Positions 35,055 to 43,777 of a stretch of 64,000 nucleotides of DNA are shown one piece after another. The notes beneath the pieces are model-generated. The model was not told where the DNA came from. It searched no databases and worked only from the letters and a program-made list of their open reading frames with translations. Position 1 is the first letter of the stretch. Each line of letters opens with the position of its first letter. The DNA lies in the NCBI RefSeq assembly GCF_014692525.1, contig NZ_JACNYL010000003.1:310001-374000 (forward strand), read 5' to 3'. Made by a program: the position numbers and the translations under genes. The stretch is from Sphingobacterium chuzhouense (GTDB lineage Bacteria > Bacteroidota > Bacteroidia > Sphingobacteriales > Sphingobacteriaceae).

Positions 35055-35981
35055 ATGGACATCCCTTGGTATATAAAACATCCTTCTAAATCACCTGGAG
35101 AAATTATACTAATATCAAAACATACGATAAAGGTAAAAGATGTTTCATGGTACCTAGATAACGAAATCCACTTGGCTATATACGAGAAAACCTTAGAAAG
35201 CCCTATATTGAGGAACAAGAAATATGATGTGGAACCTCGTGATCTCTTCAATAAACTGTACTTTATACTACATAAAATAATGTCATATGTGGACAACCGA
35301 ATATTTGTTAGAGATTATCTTACAGCCTTTATCCTAACCGATTTTATCCATACAGATGTAAAAGAAAAAATATTCTTTCTCAAATGTCTAAAAAAGATTA
35401 TTCATTATTTTGAAGTCGAGCTTTGCATACCAGAGTCGGTTATACATTGTATCAACATAATAATTAAAGACTTAAAAATAGTTACCAGCTGTATGGAAAG
35501 CTCCTCGAATAAAGAAAACACATCTGAAGACTCCACAACACATTTTTCAGAAGATAATCTTAGCGATAGGTTAACCAAAAATTTTAAAGATTCACAACCT
35601 AGTACCGCTTCTCTTTTTGCAGACAGTGTAGAAAAAATAAATAAAACAGCGATAATCAGAAAAGCTATTGAAACACACCTTGATTCTTTATCCGCAGACG
35701 AAGGATGGCAATCGATCTTTCGAAACAAACAAGATAAAGATACTATAGTTGATCTTCTTGTTTCATTTTTTTCAGGCGAAAGGAATATCGAAGTTCCGCG
35801 AGAAAAAATCAATTTAAAATTAAAAACAAAAACAAAGATAGCTATGTGCATCAAGTCGATGTATACCGAACTAGGAGAAGGGGATCTAAAAAAGAAAGTT
35901 GAACTTTTTAAGATCATCAAATGTATGAACCATTTTGCAAAAGATAATAACACTTCCATATATAAGTTGATGCACAAATAA
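35055..35981 (+). CDS. Hypothetical protein
   Basis: 308 residues, no signal peptide. An N-terminal helical domain (LFNKLYFILHKIMSYV, IFFLKCLKKIIHYF), a low-complexity Ser/Thr/Asn linker around residues 150-185, and a C-terminal Lys-rich helical domain. Not recognised. AT-rich, isolated, followed 80 bp later by another orphan gene. Confidence 0.5.
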   Translation: MDIPWYIKHPSKSPGEIILISKHTIKVKDVSWYLDNEIHLAIYEKTLESPILRNKKYDVEPRDLFNKLYFILHKIMSYVDNRIFVRDYLTAFILTDFIHTDVKEKIFFLKCLKKIIHYFEVELCIPESVIHCINIIIKDLKIVTSCMESSSNKENTSEDSTTHFSEDNLSDRLTKNFKDSQPSTASLFADSVEKINKTAIIRKAIETHLDSLSADEGWQSIFRNKQDKDTIVDLLVSFFSGERNIEVPREKINLKLKTKTKIAMCIKSMYTELGEGDLKKKVELFKIIKCMNHFAKDNNTSIYKLMHK

Positions 35982-36061
35982 AAATACACGATCCCTAAAG
36001 TCCCCCCTAGAGCCACCAAAATCCCCCTCGATCATTGTACTGTTAATAAAAATAGTACATC

Positions 36062-36499
36062 ATGAACACAGCAACATCAAACACATTAAACAACGGAAAA
36101 TCAAAGAGAACGAAACCACAAGCTGGGGCAATACCAATCGTTTCAATATCTAAAAGAAATAAGAAACACCATTTGCAACAAAGTATAATCAATATAATTG
36201 AAAACGCAACCGGACAGAGTCTTTCAGTTACGAGAAATGAGATGAGCGAACGAGATTTATTCTTCTTAGGCTTACAGTATATTATCACAACAAAGAAGAC
36301 ATATTGTTTCGCTTTAGATATTCCAATAGAGGCTGGATGTAGGTATAAACGATTCTTCGAAAGATCAGGAAAATTGGTTCAGTCAATAGATAAAGTACGC
36401 TGTCCAGTCACAAAACATTGGGCTAGTCTCATAACAACTAATCCGCGAAATTTTGATTGTTTAAGAAAGTCTTATAATAGACAACTTACATTATTCTAG
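36062..36499 (+). CDS. Hypothetical protein, possible winged-helix
   Basis: 145 residues. A basic N-terminal tail is followed by a helix-rich core (FFLGLQYIITTKKTYCFALD, IPIEAGCRYKRFFERSGKL) that resembles small DNA-binding proteins of Bacteroidota accessory islands in which a helical cassette precedes KVRCPVTKHWA. Two cysteines. No firm family assignment. Confidence 0.45.
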   Translation: MNTATSNTLNNGKSKRTKPQAGAIPIVSISKRNKKHHLQQSIINIIENATGQSLSVTRNEMSERDLFFLGLQYIITTKKTYCFALDIPIEAGCRYKRFFERSGKLVQSIDKVRCPVTKHWASLITTNPRNFDCLRKSYNRQLTLF

Positions 36500-36571
36500 G
36501 GCAGTTGTTATACAAAGTGTATAAATATATAATACGAAGTTCAGCCTTGGAAAACTCAACGCCGATAGAGT

Positions 36572-36619
36572 TCCTGTTGGAATACCGAAAACCCTCCGAA
36601 TTCCCCATATTCCACAGGA
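36572..36619. other. Hairpin in non-coding interval
   Basis: TCCTGTTGGAATA (36572-36584) pairs with TATTCCACAGGA (36608-36619) with one bulged base. A second AATTC...GAATT pair follows. Lies in the ~290-bp non-coding interval 36500-36792, which shows no gene. No T-run, so probably not a standard terminator. Confidence 0.4.
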
Positions 36620-36792
36620 TAGCAATAGCAATTCTAATTGGAATTATTTAGTTTTGGGTGTAGCTAGCTAGGGTAAGATTTCTCTTTATTTTTAGTTTTG
36701 TCGGAACATCCATAAACCACATATAAAGAAAAATCAATTATATTTGTGAGGAGCATGTCCAATTTTTAAGAAGTCAATAGTAAACCAGCGTT

Positions 36793-37242
36793 ATGATTAA
36801 ATACCTTTTGTTTTTCCTATTTATTATATTCAGTTCATGCGCAACGAATGTAGTAACCAAAATGTACGACGTCGTACTCATAGAAAATAGTGAGATATAT
36901 TTTGGAAACGAAAATTATTTCAGTGCGAGTGAAACGATTGTCAAAGGAACTCCAGTCAAAATCCAAGCAAAAGTTTCGCGAAAAGGATATCAAAAAGTAA
37001 GATATGGTAATCGCTTAGGATATATACATTCGCCAAAGTATCGAGTCAAAGAATCAAGGAGAATTACAACCGATTCAATACCCAACTATTTTGTAACAGC
37101 GAGTACCGACACGTCTAATAGCATCAGGACGACCACAAATAAATACCGACCGTCATCAGGTACTGTACACGTGAAAGGATACTATCGCAAAGATGGCACT
37201 TATGTACGTCCACATACTAGAAGAGCACCTAGAAAAAGGTAG
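36793..37242 (+). CDS. SH3-like lipoprotein
   Basis: 149 residues with lipobox FSSC (Cys16). Residues ~25-85 resemble a bacterial SH3 domain (IVKGTPVKIQAKVSRKGYQKVRY then NRLGYIHSP). A basic tail follows with KGYYRKDGTYVRPHTRR, a motif frequently seen at the C-terminus of Bacteroidota surface proteins. Probable peptidoglycan-contacting envelope protein. No operon partner. Confidence 0.65.
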   Translation: MIKYLLFFLFIIFSSCATNVVTKMYDVVLIENSEIYFGNENYFSASETIVKGTPVKIQAKVSRKGYQKVRYGNRLGYIHSPKYRVKESRRITTDSIPNYFVTASTDTSNSIRTTTNKYRPSSGTVHVKGYYRKDGTYVRPHTRRAPRKR

Positions 37243-37461
37243 TCAATTAGGATTCAAGTCTCCTAGTCAAAGAGAAAAGGAAATAAATAAAAATACAGCT
37301 TGACAGAGTGAAAAAACAATTAAAATAGTCTTCAGTTTGCAAATTGATCACGCATATTTTCAAATCTAAACTGAGGTTCTAACGAAATGCAAATGATTCC
37401 AAATTGATTTGTGAACGTAATGTATTATATTTGAATAAGATCAACCAAAAGTTAACTACTC

Positions 37462-39309
37462 ATGAACATAATTCCAAAAATTTTCAAAATTGATAGAGCA
37501 CATCGGTTAATCAAAGAAATCACAGATACAGAGCAACTGATTAAAAAAATAATCAGAACCTCATATGGAAAGCTCGGCTGGAACCTTTCAGAATCTGATT
37601 TAGAATTTGCCAACTTTATAAAGAATAGTTTTACTTACTATTTATATCTTTATTCTATTGCAGATAAACAATCAAAATGGGCAGCATTTCTTCCCCCTGA
37701 ACTTAAAAGCAACCCTGCTATTTTCAACCAAACCAAACTCACCCTTGTTTTATTTGTAGAAACTGAACATAATCTGTATGTCGTTATAGGCGGCAATGCT
37801 TATCCCATAGTAGTTAACTTTGTAGACCATTCGTTTGGACTAGACATCTACGACAGAATAATCGAAATTGAAAAAGATGAAGCATTCTCCACTAAATCAC
37901 GCAGAATTATTGGGCAACAGGTTGGATTGAGCGAACAGTTCAGAGACAACTATAAAATGATCAACTATTTGCAGTTCGGAAAAATCCCTAAAGAATTGCA
38001 CATTAAACTAGATGCCTCAACAAGTAATCAGTATTTTAGTTTTCTATTGAAAAAAGCCAATGAAAGGTTAAAAATTTCCGCTGGAAAAGCGCTTAGTATA
38101 CATCGAGAAGTTGATTTTAACACACTCCATCTAATCATCAACGAACTTTGCACAATTAATCAACTCGCTCCTCAAGAGTTACTTAGTTCTTATACAGAAG
38201 TGAGAGACGTTGAGATCATAAATAAATTACAAATTGAGCTTAACAATAGGATATTCAACTACATTCCACTTCTACAACACACCGCAAATACCTCCGCACA
38301 ACACTTCGAATTTGATTTTTGTAGCCCCAATAATATTGAAGCGTTCTATACCGCTGAAAGCTATCAACTGAAGGAGAAAGGAGAAGAAAAACATGAGACT
38401 TTTGCCACCCTTACCGACAAAGATGATATTTTCAAAACAGTAGTACTCAGAGCTTATGAAGTATGTGGAAACAATGAAAATGCCATCTTATTTTATTTAC
38501 GTGGAGTAAGAGTACTGTGTTACAGAGGAACGAAAGTTGTAACATCGAGTAGCTTCCTATATCATTTAAATGCTGAGTTCCACTATAATCATACGCCCAT
38601 ATTCTTAATTGATACAAAATGGTATAGGTTAAAGGATTCTTTTGTAAAAAGCCTAGAGCATCAGACCGCAACTATTTTTAAGACTACGAAATTAGCTGCT
38701 GGGATTCTTGAGTATCCTTGGAGCTTGAAGCCACAAAGTAGCCACCTTATAGACGAAGGAGATTACAATATGCAATATAACGGAAAGCCAGGTTATCTTG
38801 TGCTTGATACGATCACACCAGAGGGGGTAGAATTGTGTGACATTGTTCACTACACCGATAACGAACTTTACCTGATACATGTTAAACACAGCTTTACAGC
38901 TAGAGTACGAGAATTAACCAACCAAATACTTATCAGCGCGAGACGAATATCCGAAGCAGTCGCCAGTAAAAACCAGGCATTTTTCGATAGCATCTATACC
39001 AGTATCATTAACAAAGGTAGAACAACGCACAACTTATCTAATACAGATTTTGCAAACCTCTTTTATAACAAAACCTTGGTATATGTTTTTGCTACAGCAT
39101 CTCAATTCGCGGATGACCCACTCATATCCGACAAAATAGAAAAATACACATCAAACATTGCTAGATTCTCACTTACTACATGCTCAAGCGAAATAAGAAC
39201 CAGATATGGGGATTTTAAGACTTGTCAAATTAGGCGAAAAACAGACACACTAACTCTTGAGATTATTGAAAATATAGATACACATAATGAGTCTATTTCT
39301 ATTTTTTAA
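37462..39309 (+). CDS. TIGR04141/DUF6119 sporadically distributed protein
   Basis: 615 residues. The N-terminal two-thirds show the family order GGNAYPIVVNFVDHSFGLDI, RRIIGQQVGLSEQFRDNYK, LHIKLDASTSNQY. The C-terminal third contains VELCDIVHYTDNELYLIHVK (about 455-477), which looks like a PD-(D/E)XK-type core with the Asp and Lys spaced by a strand. The family is patchily distributed and often lies among defence genes; biochemical role unknown. A TATATTTG -7-like element at 37426 may drive it. Confidence 0.7.
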   Translation: MNIIPKIFKIDRAHRLIKEITDTEQLIKKIIRTSYGKLGWNLSESDLEFANFIKNSFTYYLYLYSIADKQSKWAAFLPPELKSNPAIFNQTKLTLVLFVETEHNLYVVIGGNAYPIVVNFVDHSFGLDIYDRIIEIEKDEAFSTKSRRIIGQQVGLSEQFRDNYKMINYLQFGKIPKELHIKLDASTSNQYFSFLLKKANERLKISAGKALSIHREVDFNTLHLIINELCTINQLAPQELLSSYTEVRDVEIINKLQIELNNRIFNYIPLLQHTANTSAQHFEFDFCSPNNIEAFYTAESYQLKEKGEEKHETFATLTDKDDIFKTVVLRAYEVCGNNENAILFYLRGVRVLCYRGTKVVTSSSFLYHLNAEFHYNHTPIFLIDTKWYRLKDSFVKSLEHQTATIFKTTKLAAGILEYPWSLKPQSSHLIDEGDYNMQYNGKPGYLVLDTITPEGVELCDIVHYTDNELYLIHVKHSFTARVRELTNQILISARRISEAVASKNQAFFDSIYTSIINKGRTTHNLSNTDFANLFYNKTLVYVFATASQFADDPLISDKIEKYTSNIARFSLTTCSSEIRTRYGDFKTCQIRRKTDTLTLEIIENIDTHNESISIF

Positions 39310-39428
39310 TTTAATCGAGCCTAAGCGTTCGAGAGAAGTTGCAATTCAGCGATTTTTCATTCTAAAAAGGAGTAAGTTTGCAGAGAGTTAACTAGGATAC
39401 TGGTAGTTGTAAGTAATATCAAAATTAA

Positions 39429-40118
39429 GTGAAAAAGAAAAGAATAAATCTTCGCGAAATAGTGACACTGAGCATTGGAGCGGCAATGTTTATCATTGGA
39501 CTGAGTGCACTTATATATGTATGCAATGACACCATACCTAATAATCTAAAACTGCCTGCAGAAGTTTGGGGCACAATAAGCGATTGGATGATAATATTTG
39601 TTACCATCGTTACCGCGGTTTTATTACTTCTAACCCTAGAGAGTCAAAGAAAAGTTCAAGATGACCAAAGGTTAATGTTTCAATTGGAACAAAAAAAACA
39701 TCGCAATTCCTTAAAACCATCTTTTGAATTTTCAGTCGAATATAATAATATGTGGGGAGACTTGGAAGATGGCGCCCCCTATTATGAGTATTTGTTGAAT
39801 GTCAAGTCAGATCTACCAACAATATTTTCAATAGAAGTTATTGAAAGTTCAGATTTTAGGTTATCCGCTGTTTCCAATAAACGGTGGACGCATATACGAC
39901 CTAGGACATCTGAGATAAGTCTACGTACCGAAACAGATTTATACACTGCAACACAGCTTTTATGCGGCATTATTCTTAGATACCAGGATAGAGAATATAA
40001 TAATTATGAAATGAAGATTTTCCTTGAAATAAGTGAAAAGCAAAATAAGCCCCATGAGTTACAAGTTAAAGAGGAATTTATTAGTGACCGGTTTATCGAC
40101 ACCGCCACACACACTTAA
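39429..40118 (+). CDS. Membrane-anchored hypothetical protein
   Basis: 229 residues from GTG 39429. Two transmembrane helices (IVTLSIGAAMFIIGLSALIYV and WMIIFVTIVTAVLLLLTL), then a short coiled segment QRKVQDDQRLMFQLEQKKH and a C-terminal beta-rich cytoplasmic domain. This is the architecture of many defence-island membrane effectors, and it sits 119 bp after the DUF6119 gene. Family not recognised. Confidence 0.5.
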   Translation: MKKKRINLREIVTLSIGAAMFIIGLSALIYVCNDTIPNNLKLPAEVWGTISDWMIIFVTIVTAVLLLLTLESQRKVQDDQRLMFQLEQKKHRNSLKPSFEFSVEYNNMWGDLEDGAPYYEYLLNVKSDLPTIFSIEVIESSDFRLSAVSNKRWTHIRPRTSEISLRTETDLYTATQLLCGIILRYQDREYNNYEMKIFLEISEKQNKPHELQVKEEFISDRFIDTATHT

Positions 40119-40185
40119 ACCACTCCACTATTTACAGAAAGTCCTCATTTCGAAGAGGTAGCGTATAGTCGTTGATAAGTTATTG

Positions 40186-40413
40186 TCACAGCACTTTCCA
40201 CTGATGCCTTATCCTCGGTTTTGTAGGACGCGTGGTCAGAAGCTTTTTTACGGTACGCCAGTTTAGGCCGAGATGATCGGAAATCTTACGGATCGAACTG
40301 CCTTCCCGGTACATTTTGTGAACCTCATGATAGGTTATAAGTTTACTTAAATAATAGTTCATAAATAACTTTGTCTTTTTGCTGCGACAAAGCTTGTTTT
40401 TTCTTTTGGGCAC
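40186..40413 (-). mobile_element. IS21 istA remnant (N-terminal HTH only)
   Basis: From ATG 40362 the reading frame encodes the N-terminus of IS21-type IstA, with MYREGSSIRKISDHLGLNWRTVKKLL, and ends after ~58 codons without the DDE integrase core. Short inverted repeats CTTTGTC...GACAAAG (40369-40392) and TCTTTTGGG...CCCAAAAGA (40402-40427) flank its start. A dead fragment of an insertion element. Confidence 0.65.
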
Positions 40414-40570
40414 CGCGTCCCAAAAGATGAACTATGTATTTATTAGAGCCAATTATGCTGCTATTCCTTATTGCCAAAAGTTGTGTATTCTGAGTTACCG
40501 ATTACACGGGGATATAAATAGAGGTCTAGGCAGCTTTCTTCCTGTTGCGCAGCCAGTGGTTAAAAGTATT

Positions 40571-40837
40571 TTATTTATTTTTCTTCATGTACAAAATAGA
40601 GTAAGTTATAAAGGTTATAACTAAAGGTGCTGGTAAGCTATACGCCAAGTTGTTCACTAAACCTGTGATATTGTAAAATGCTAGTGAAAATAGAAGAGCA
40701 ACGAACCAACTCGCTATAAAGGCCTTATAAAAACCATTAAAATAGCCCCTAATATTTTCTTTAAAATAGTTGAAAACTCCCAGATTGACGGCAATTAGTA
40801 TTACCCATAAAACATACGTTAATAATTGTTTATCCAT
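40571..40837 (-). CDS. Small membrane protein
   Basis: 88 residues from ATG 40837 with three hydrophobic stretches (LLTYVLWVILIAVNLGVFNYF, IASWFVALLFSLAFYNI, APLVITFITYSILYM). No family recognised. The interval to the next gene contains the terminator at 40962. Confidence 0.5.
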   Translation of the reverse strand: MDKQLLTYVLWVILIAVNLGVFNYFKENIRGYFNGFYKAFIASWFVALLFSLAFYNITGLVNNLAYSLPAPLVITFITYSILYMKKNK

Positions 40838-40961
40838 AATTGTATTGACTTTAGACAAATAAATTTAATAAGAAGGTTGTAAACTGGAAGGGGGTCTGTA
40901 AAGCTTCTTAGCATCAGAATAATAGCAGACAGCCCACCCTCATTGTGCCAGCGTAATTAAA

Positions 40962-40988
40962 AAAGCCACTCCAATGGGTGGCTTTATT
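40962..40988. terminator. Rho-independent terminator
   Basis: AAAGCCAC (40962-40969) pairs with GTGGCTTT (40978-40985) with A-rich left and T-rich right flanks. It overlaps the stop codon of the minus-strand gene ending at 40984, which it probably terminates. Confidence 0.75.
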
Positions 40989-41202
40989 TATCTTCGACAA
41001 ATTCAGCTTCGTTGAGAACCTTTACAAATGGATGTAGTATCTTTTGAAAATCAATATCTCCGTTTTCTTTTAAATATTTTGTAGGATCCCCTTCGTACTG
41101 AAATTCAAAATCAATTTTAATGGTCATTTGTTTATTTGAACCTGCTCCTACTACATTTCCGTCAAAATTTGTGGATTTTCTTCTAAATTTAGCCATGATC
41201 AA
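40984..41202 (-). CDS. Small hypothetical protein
   Basis: 72 residues (70 from ATG 41196). Basic N-terminus (AKFRRKSTNFDGNVVGAG) then TIKIDFEFQYEGDPTKYLK; no membrane segment. Followed by a terminator. Small soluble protein of unknown role. Confidence 0.45.
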   Translation of the reverse strand: MIMAKFRRKSTNFDGNVVGAGSNKQMTIKIDFEFQYEGDPTKYLKENGDIDFQKILHPFVKVLNEAEFVEDK

Positions 41203-41242
41203 ATTTAATAAAAATACTCTTACCTAGTAGCCTCATAAAACT

Positions 41243-41416
41243 TCACCTATCTAACAGGATATGTACTTTTTCAAAAAAACGATCCAACTGGAATAACTTA
41301 TCGATGAAGTGAAAAACTATCAATAACAAGATAATAGCAACAGTATACAGGAACATGGTAAATAAGTCCTGTTTTTCCCCTGTCGGATTTAATAATTTTA
41401 CGATGCGTTTTCTCAT
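41243..41416 (-). CDS. Small single-pass membrane protein, 57 aa
   Basis: ATG 41416 to TGA 41243 encodes a basic N-terminus (MRKRIVKLLNPTGEK), one hydrophobic helix (MFLYTVAIILLLIVFHFI) and a charged tail (LDRFFEKVHILLDR). Clean small-protein organisation with positive-inside start. Same strand as the preceding small gene. Function unknown. Confidence 0.5.
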   Translation of the reverse strand: MRKRIVKLLNPTGEKQDLFTMFLYTVAIILLLIVFHFIDKLFQLDRFFEKVHILLDR

Positions 41417-41542
41417 TCCGGTATTACATTATTTTTTCACAGCCTCATGGAAGGCTATTAAGCGAAGATAAGCTGGACACTTTGACATATCCTTCTTCCA
41501 TAAATAATAAGTTTCTAAAACAATAATCTGTACTCACAAACA

Positions 41543-43492
41543 CTACAATTCATCTGCATAGTCCTCACTGGTTTTATATCCCTGTTCAGGATGATTATGG
41601 GTATACGGAAAACGCTTTTCCAGTTTTCCTTCTGAAATCATCTTAGGAAATATCTTGTTTTTCAGATAATCTACAGATTTTCCGATGATCTTTGCAACCT
41701 CATCCATCTTTACATAATCTTGCTTGCACGCGCGCATGATCGCTTGCTCGAGATCGGATTTTGATAAACGGTTTACTTTCTTTGATATGGAGGTGTCAAC
41801 CTTTGAGGTGTCAACCTTTGAGGTGTCAACCTTAGTTGAATATTCTCCACCCTCTACCCCGCTATCATACTTACTGTCAGAACGTTTTGAAAAGGTGTCA
41901 ACCCTTGTAGAAGTGTCAACCCTTGTAGAAGTGTCAACCCTTGTAGAAGTGTTAACCTTTTGCTTAAGTTTATAAATCGTCCAACGACCGTTATTATCAG
42001 ATTCCAGATAGTCCAATGCACAAAGTTTTTTAAGCATCCCCGTTATGTCCGAGCTGTGCATATTCAAGACATATTGTAATCGATGATTAGAAATAGATCC
42101 CTCGATCAGGCAAAATGATAATGCTGTCAGCTCATCTGGATAAAGGTGCTCTACGTCACCAAAAATTGCGTTCAATTCCTGTAAGACATGATCTGGAATC
42201 ACACTAAACATGGGTAATGTCAATTTTACGCGATCAGGTTGTGTTTCTATCTCTAAGAAAGGCTTTCTCCAATGAGAATATTTCCAGCCCTCCATTATCT
42301 TGTCCACACCGCTGCCGGCCTTCTCTGCCCGACCTATCAACATAAACATTTTTTGCAAAGCCGGGTTTCTACATTCACTCACACCGCCGGAATAATATTG
42401 GTGCAGCGACACCAATAAAGTTCCTGGGTTGGAGAATGCAAACTTTTCTGTGTCAAGCTCGATGGTAATATTGCCGCTCAACGAGTAGTCTGTGTGAACC
42501 AATGCGTTGACAAATGCTTCCCGTAAGGCAGTATGTGTAGGCGTTTCGTCTACTCGTTCATCTTTATCCAATTGGAAAGGTTTAGGCAAGGTGGAAGACA
42601 GCTTGGGCCAGACCTTCAGATAGAACTGCAATAAGTTACATTCCCAAGTACCGTCGGGATAGATTCGATCTGTCCATCTTATCTTTTCGTCAGTGGTGAG
42701 ATGTTCTCTGAAATCGGGGAAATAATCCGGCAGGGCATCCTGATCTTTTATGCTATCTTCCTTGCCAAACATCAAAAGCCCAGCTAAGGTAACTCCCTCT
42801 ATCTTTGTTTTTCGATCCGTCCTATAGGCCCCGAGTTTCTTCAACAATTCTATATCCTCCAATGCGTGCCATGGGTGATTTGACTGAGAAGAAGAAAACA
42901 ATTGCCTAAATTGCTTTATGGTTCTTGGATCTAAATCTTCAATGGTATAATGCTCTAAGATAAGACTATCTCTTTTGAGCTCCGCACTGGAGTCAGCTAG
43001 CATACGTTTCACTTCATCGTCCGTACAGCGGTAGTCTCCCTCGTGATTGCGCTTGTAGGTATTTCCGAGAGGATTTCTAGTGAGGTAAACAGGTCTTTCA
43101 GTTCTAGAAGCAAATGGCACACGGATAGCCAACAAATTACGCCCTTTAATCTTAACAACGCGCAGATCATCATTATTTAAGAGATTACGACTGATAGTAT
43201 TCGGGTTATTACAGTCATCCCAAAAATGTTTTTTGTAAGAAAGGATTTGCTCGTCCAAAAGGCCTTCTATCTCTAGGATGCCTCTTTTTTCTTTGACGCC
43301 GATGACTATAATTCCAGTATTGGTATTGGCAAATGCAGAATATGTTTTCCAAAGTTCTTTTGGAAAACCATTTTTCCCAGACTTGTATTCTACCTCAAAG
43401 TATTCATCGGGAAGAAATTCATCATTGACCAGAGAAAAAACAGAAAATTCATCGTCCTCAAAAAGATTTAGTTGCTTGTCTTTCATCATCAA
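41543..43492 (-). CDS. Schlafen/AlbA_2-domain ATP-binding protein with VDTS repeats
   Basis: 649 residues. N-terminal AlbA_2/Schlafen-like domain (EVEYKSGKNGFPKELWKTYS, IIVIGVKEKRG, residues ~30-110), then a GHKL-type C-terminal ATP-binding fold of the COG2865 group (LREAFVNALVHTDYS, GSGVDKIMEGW). A winged-helix region follows, then residues ~512-568 contain STRVDT x3 and KVDTS x3, then a final HTH-like domain. Putative transcriptional or nucleic-acid-sensing regulator, frequent in defence contexts. Repeats are in frame. Confidence 0.8.
   Translation of the reverse strand: MMMKDKQLNLFEDDEFSVFSLVNDEFLPDEYFEVEYKSGKNGFPKELWKTYSAFANTNTGIIVIGVKEKRGILEIEGLLDEQILSYKKHFWDDCNNPNTISRNLLNNDDLRVVKIKGRNLLAIRVPFASRTERPVYLTRNPLGNTYKRNHEGDYRCTDDEVKRMLADSSAELKRDSLILEHYTIEDLDPRTIKQFRQLFSSSQSNHPWHALEDIELLKKLGAYRTDRKTKIEGVTLAGLLMFGKEDSIKDQDALPDYFPDFREHLTTDEKIRWTDRIYPDGTWECNLLQFYLKVWPKLSSTLPKPFQLDKDERVDETPTHTALREAFVNALVHTDYSLSGNITIELDTEKFAFSNPGTLLVSLHQYYSGGVSECRNPALQKMFMLIGRAEKAGSGVDKIMEGWKYSHWRKPFLEIETQPDRVKLTLPMFSVIPDHVLQELNAIFGDVEHLYPDELTALSFCLIEGSISNHRLQYVLNMHSSDITGMLKKLCALDYLESDNNGRWTIYKLKQKVNTSTRVDTSTRVDTSTRVDTFSKRSDSKYDSGVEGGEYSTKVDTSKVDTSKVDTSISKKVNRLSKSDLEQAIMRACKQDYVKMDEVAKIIGKSVDYLKNKIFPKMISEGKLEKRFPYTHNHPEQGYKTSEDYADEL
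41790..41958. repeat. Intragenic 15-bp and 18-bp tandem repeats (VDTS coding)
   Basis: Three 15-bp units GAGGTGTCAACCTTT (from 41790) and three 18-bp units GTGTCAACCCTTGTAGAA (from about 41895) share the core GTGTCAACC. Multiples of three keep the frame, so copy-number changes would lengthen or shorten the linker of the encoded protein. Confidence 0.9.
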
Positions 43493-43495
43493 TCC

Positions 43496-43720
43496 CTAAT
43501 TATTAATAAAAGCAATAAGTGAAATAAATGCTTTGCTATCCGGATCATATGCTACGGTATCAAAACGTTGACCTTTAATAATGAACTCCGATTTGATCAA
43601 TTGAAGTCCGGTAATAGTTTTAAGATTAGATTCGAAAAGCAGTTGCATATCTTTCTTGAGCTTAAAAGGTTTCTCCTTTAAGGTAGATAATGTGTTTTTC
43701 GCTTGGGTGAATAATTGCAT
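43496..43720 (-). pseudogene. DUF5655-type nuclease fragment (N-terminus only)
   Basis: 74 codons starting like proteins with an N-terminal predicted transporter/nuclease domain followed by DUF5655: KEKPFKLKKDMQLLFESNLK, TGLQLIKSEFIIKGQRFDT. It diverges at DPDSKAFISLIAFINN and stops where the family continues with a VIIEYK strand. Truncated by a frameshift or deletion; 3 bp upstream of the Schlafen-like gene start. Confidence 0.6.
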
Positions 43721-43777
43721 AGGCTAATATACATAATCTGGTTGATTTATGCTCTGATTTGACGGCAGGAAAATCGT

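Noticed and set aside
41790..41958. Direct repeats resembling a short CRISPR array
   Set aside because: Units are 15 and 18 bp, in frame inside a coding sequence, with no spacers and no cas genes.
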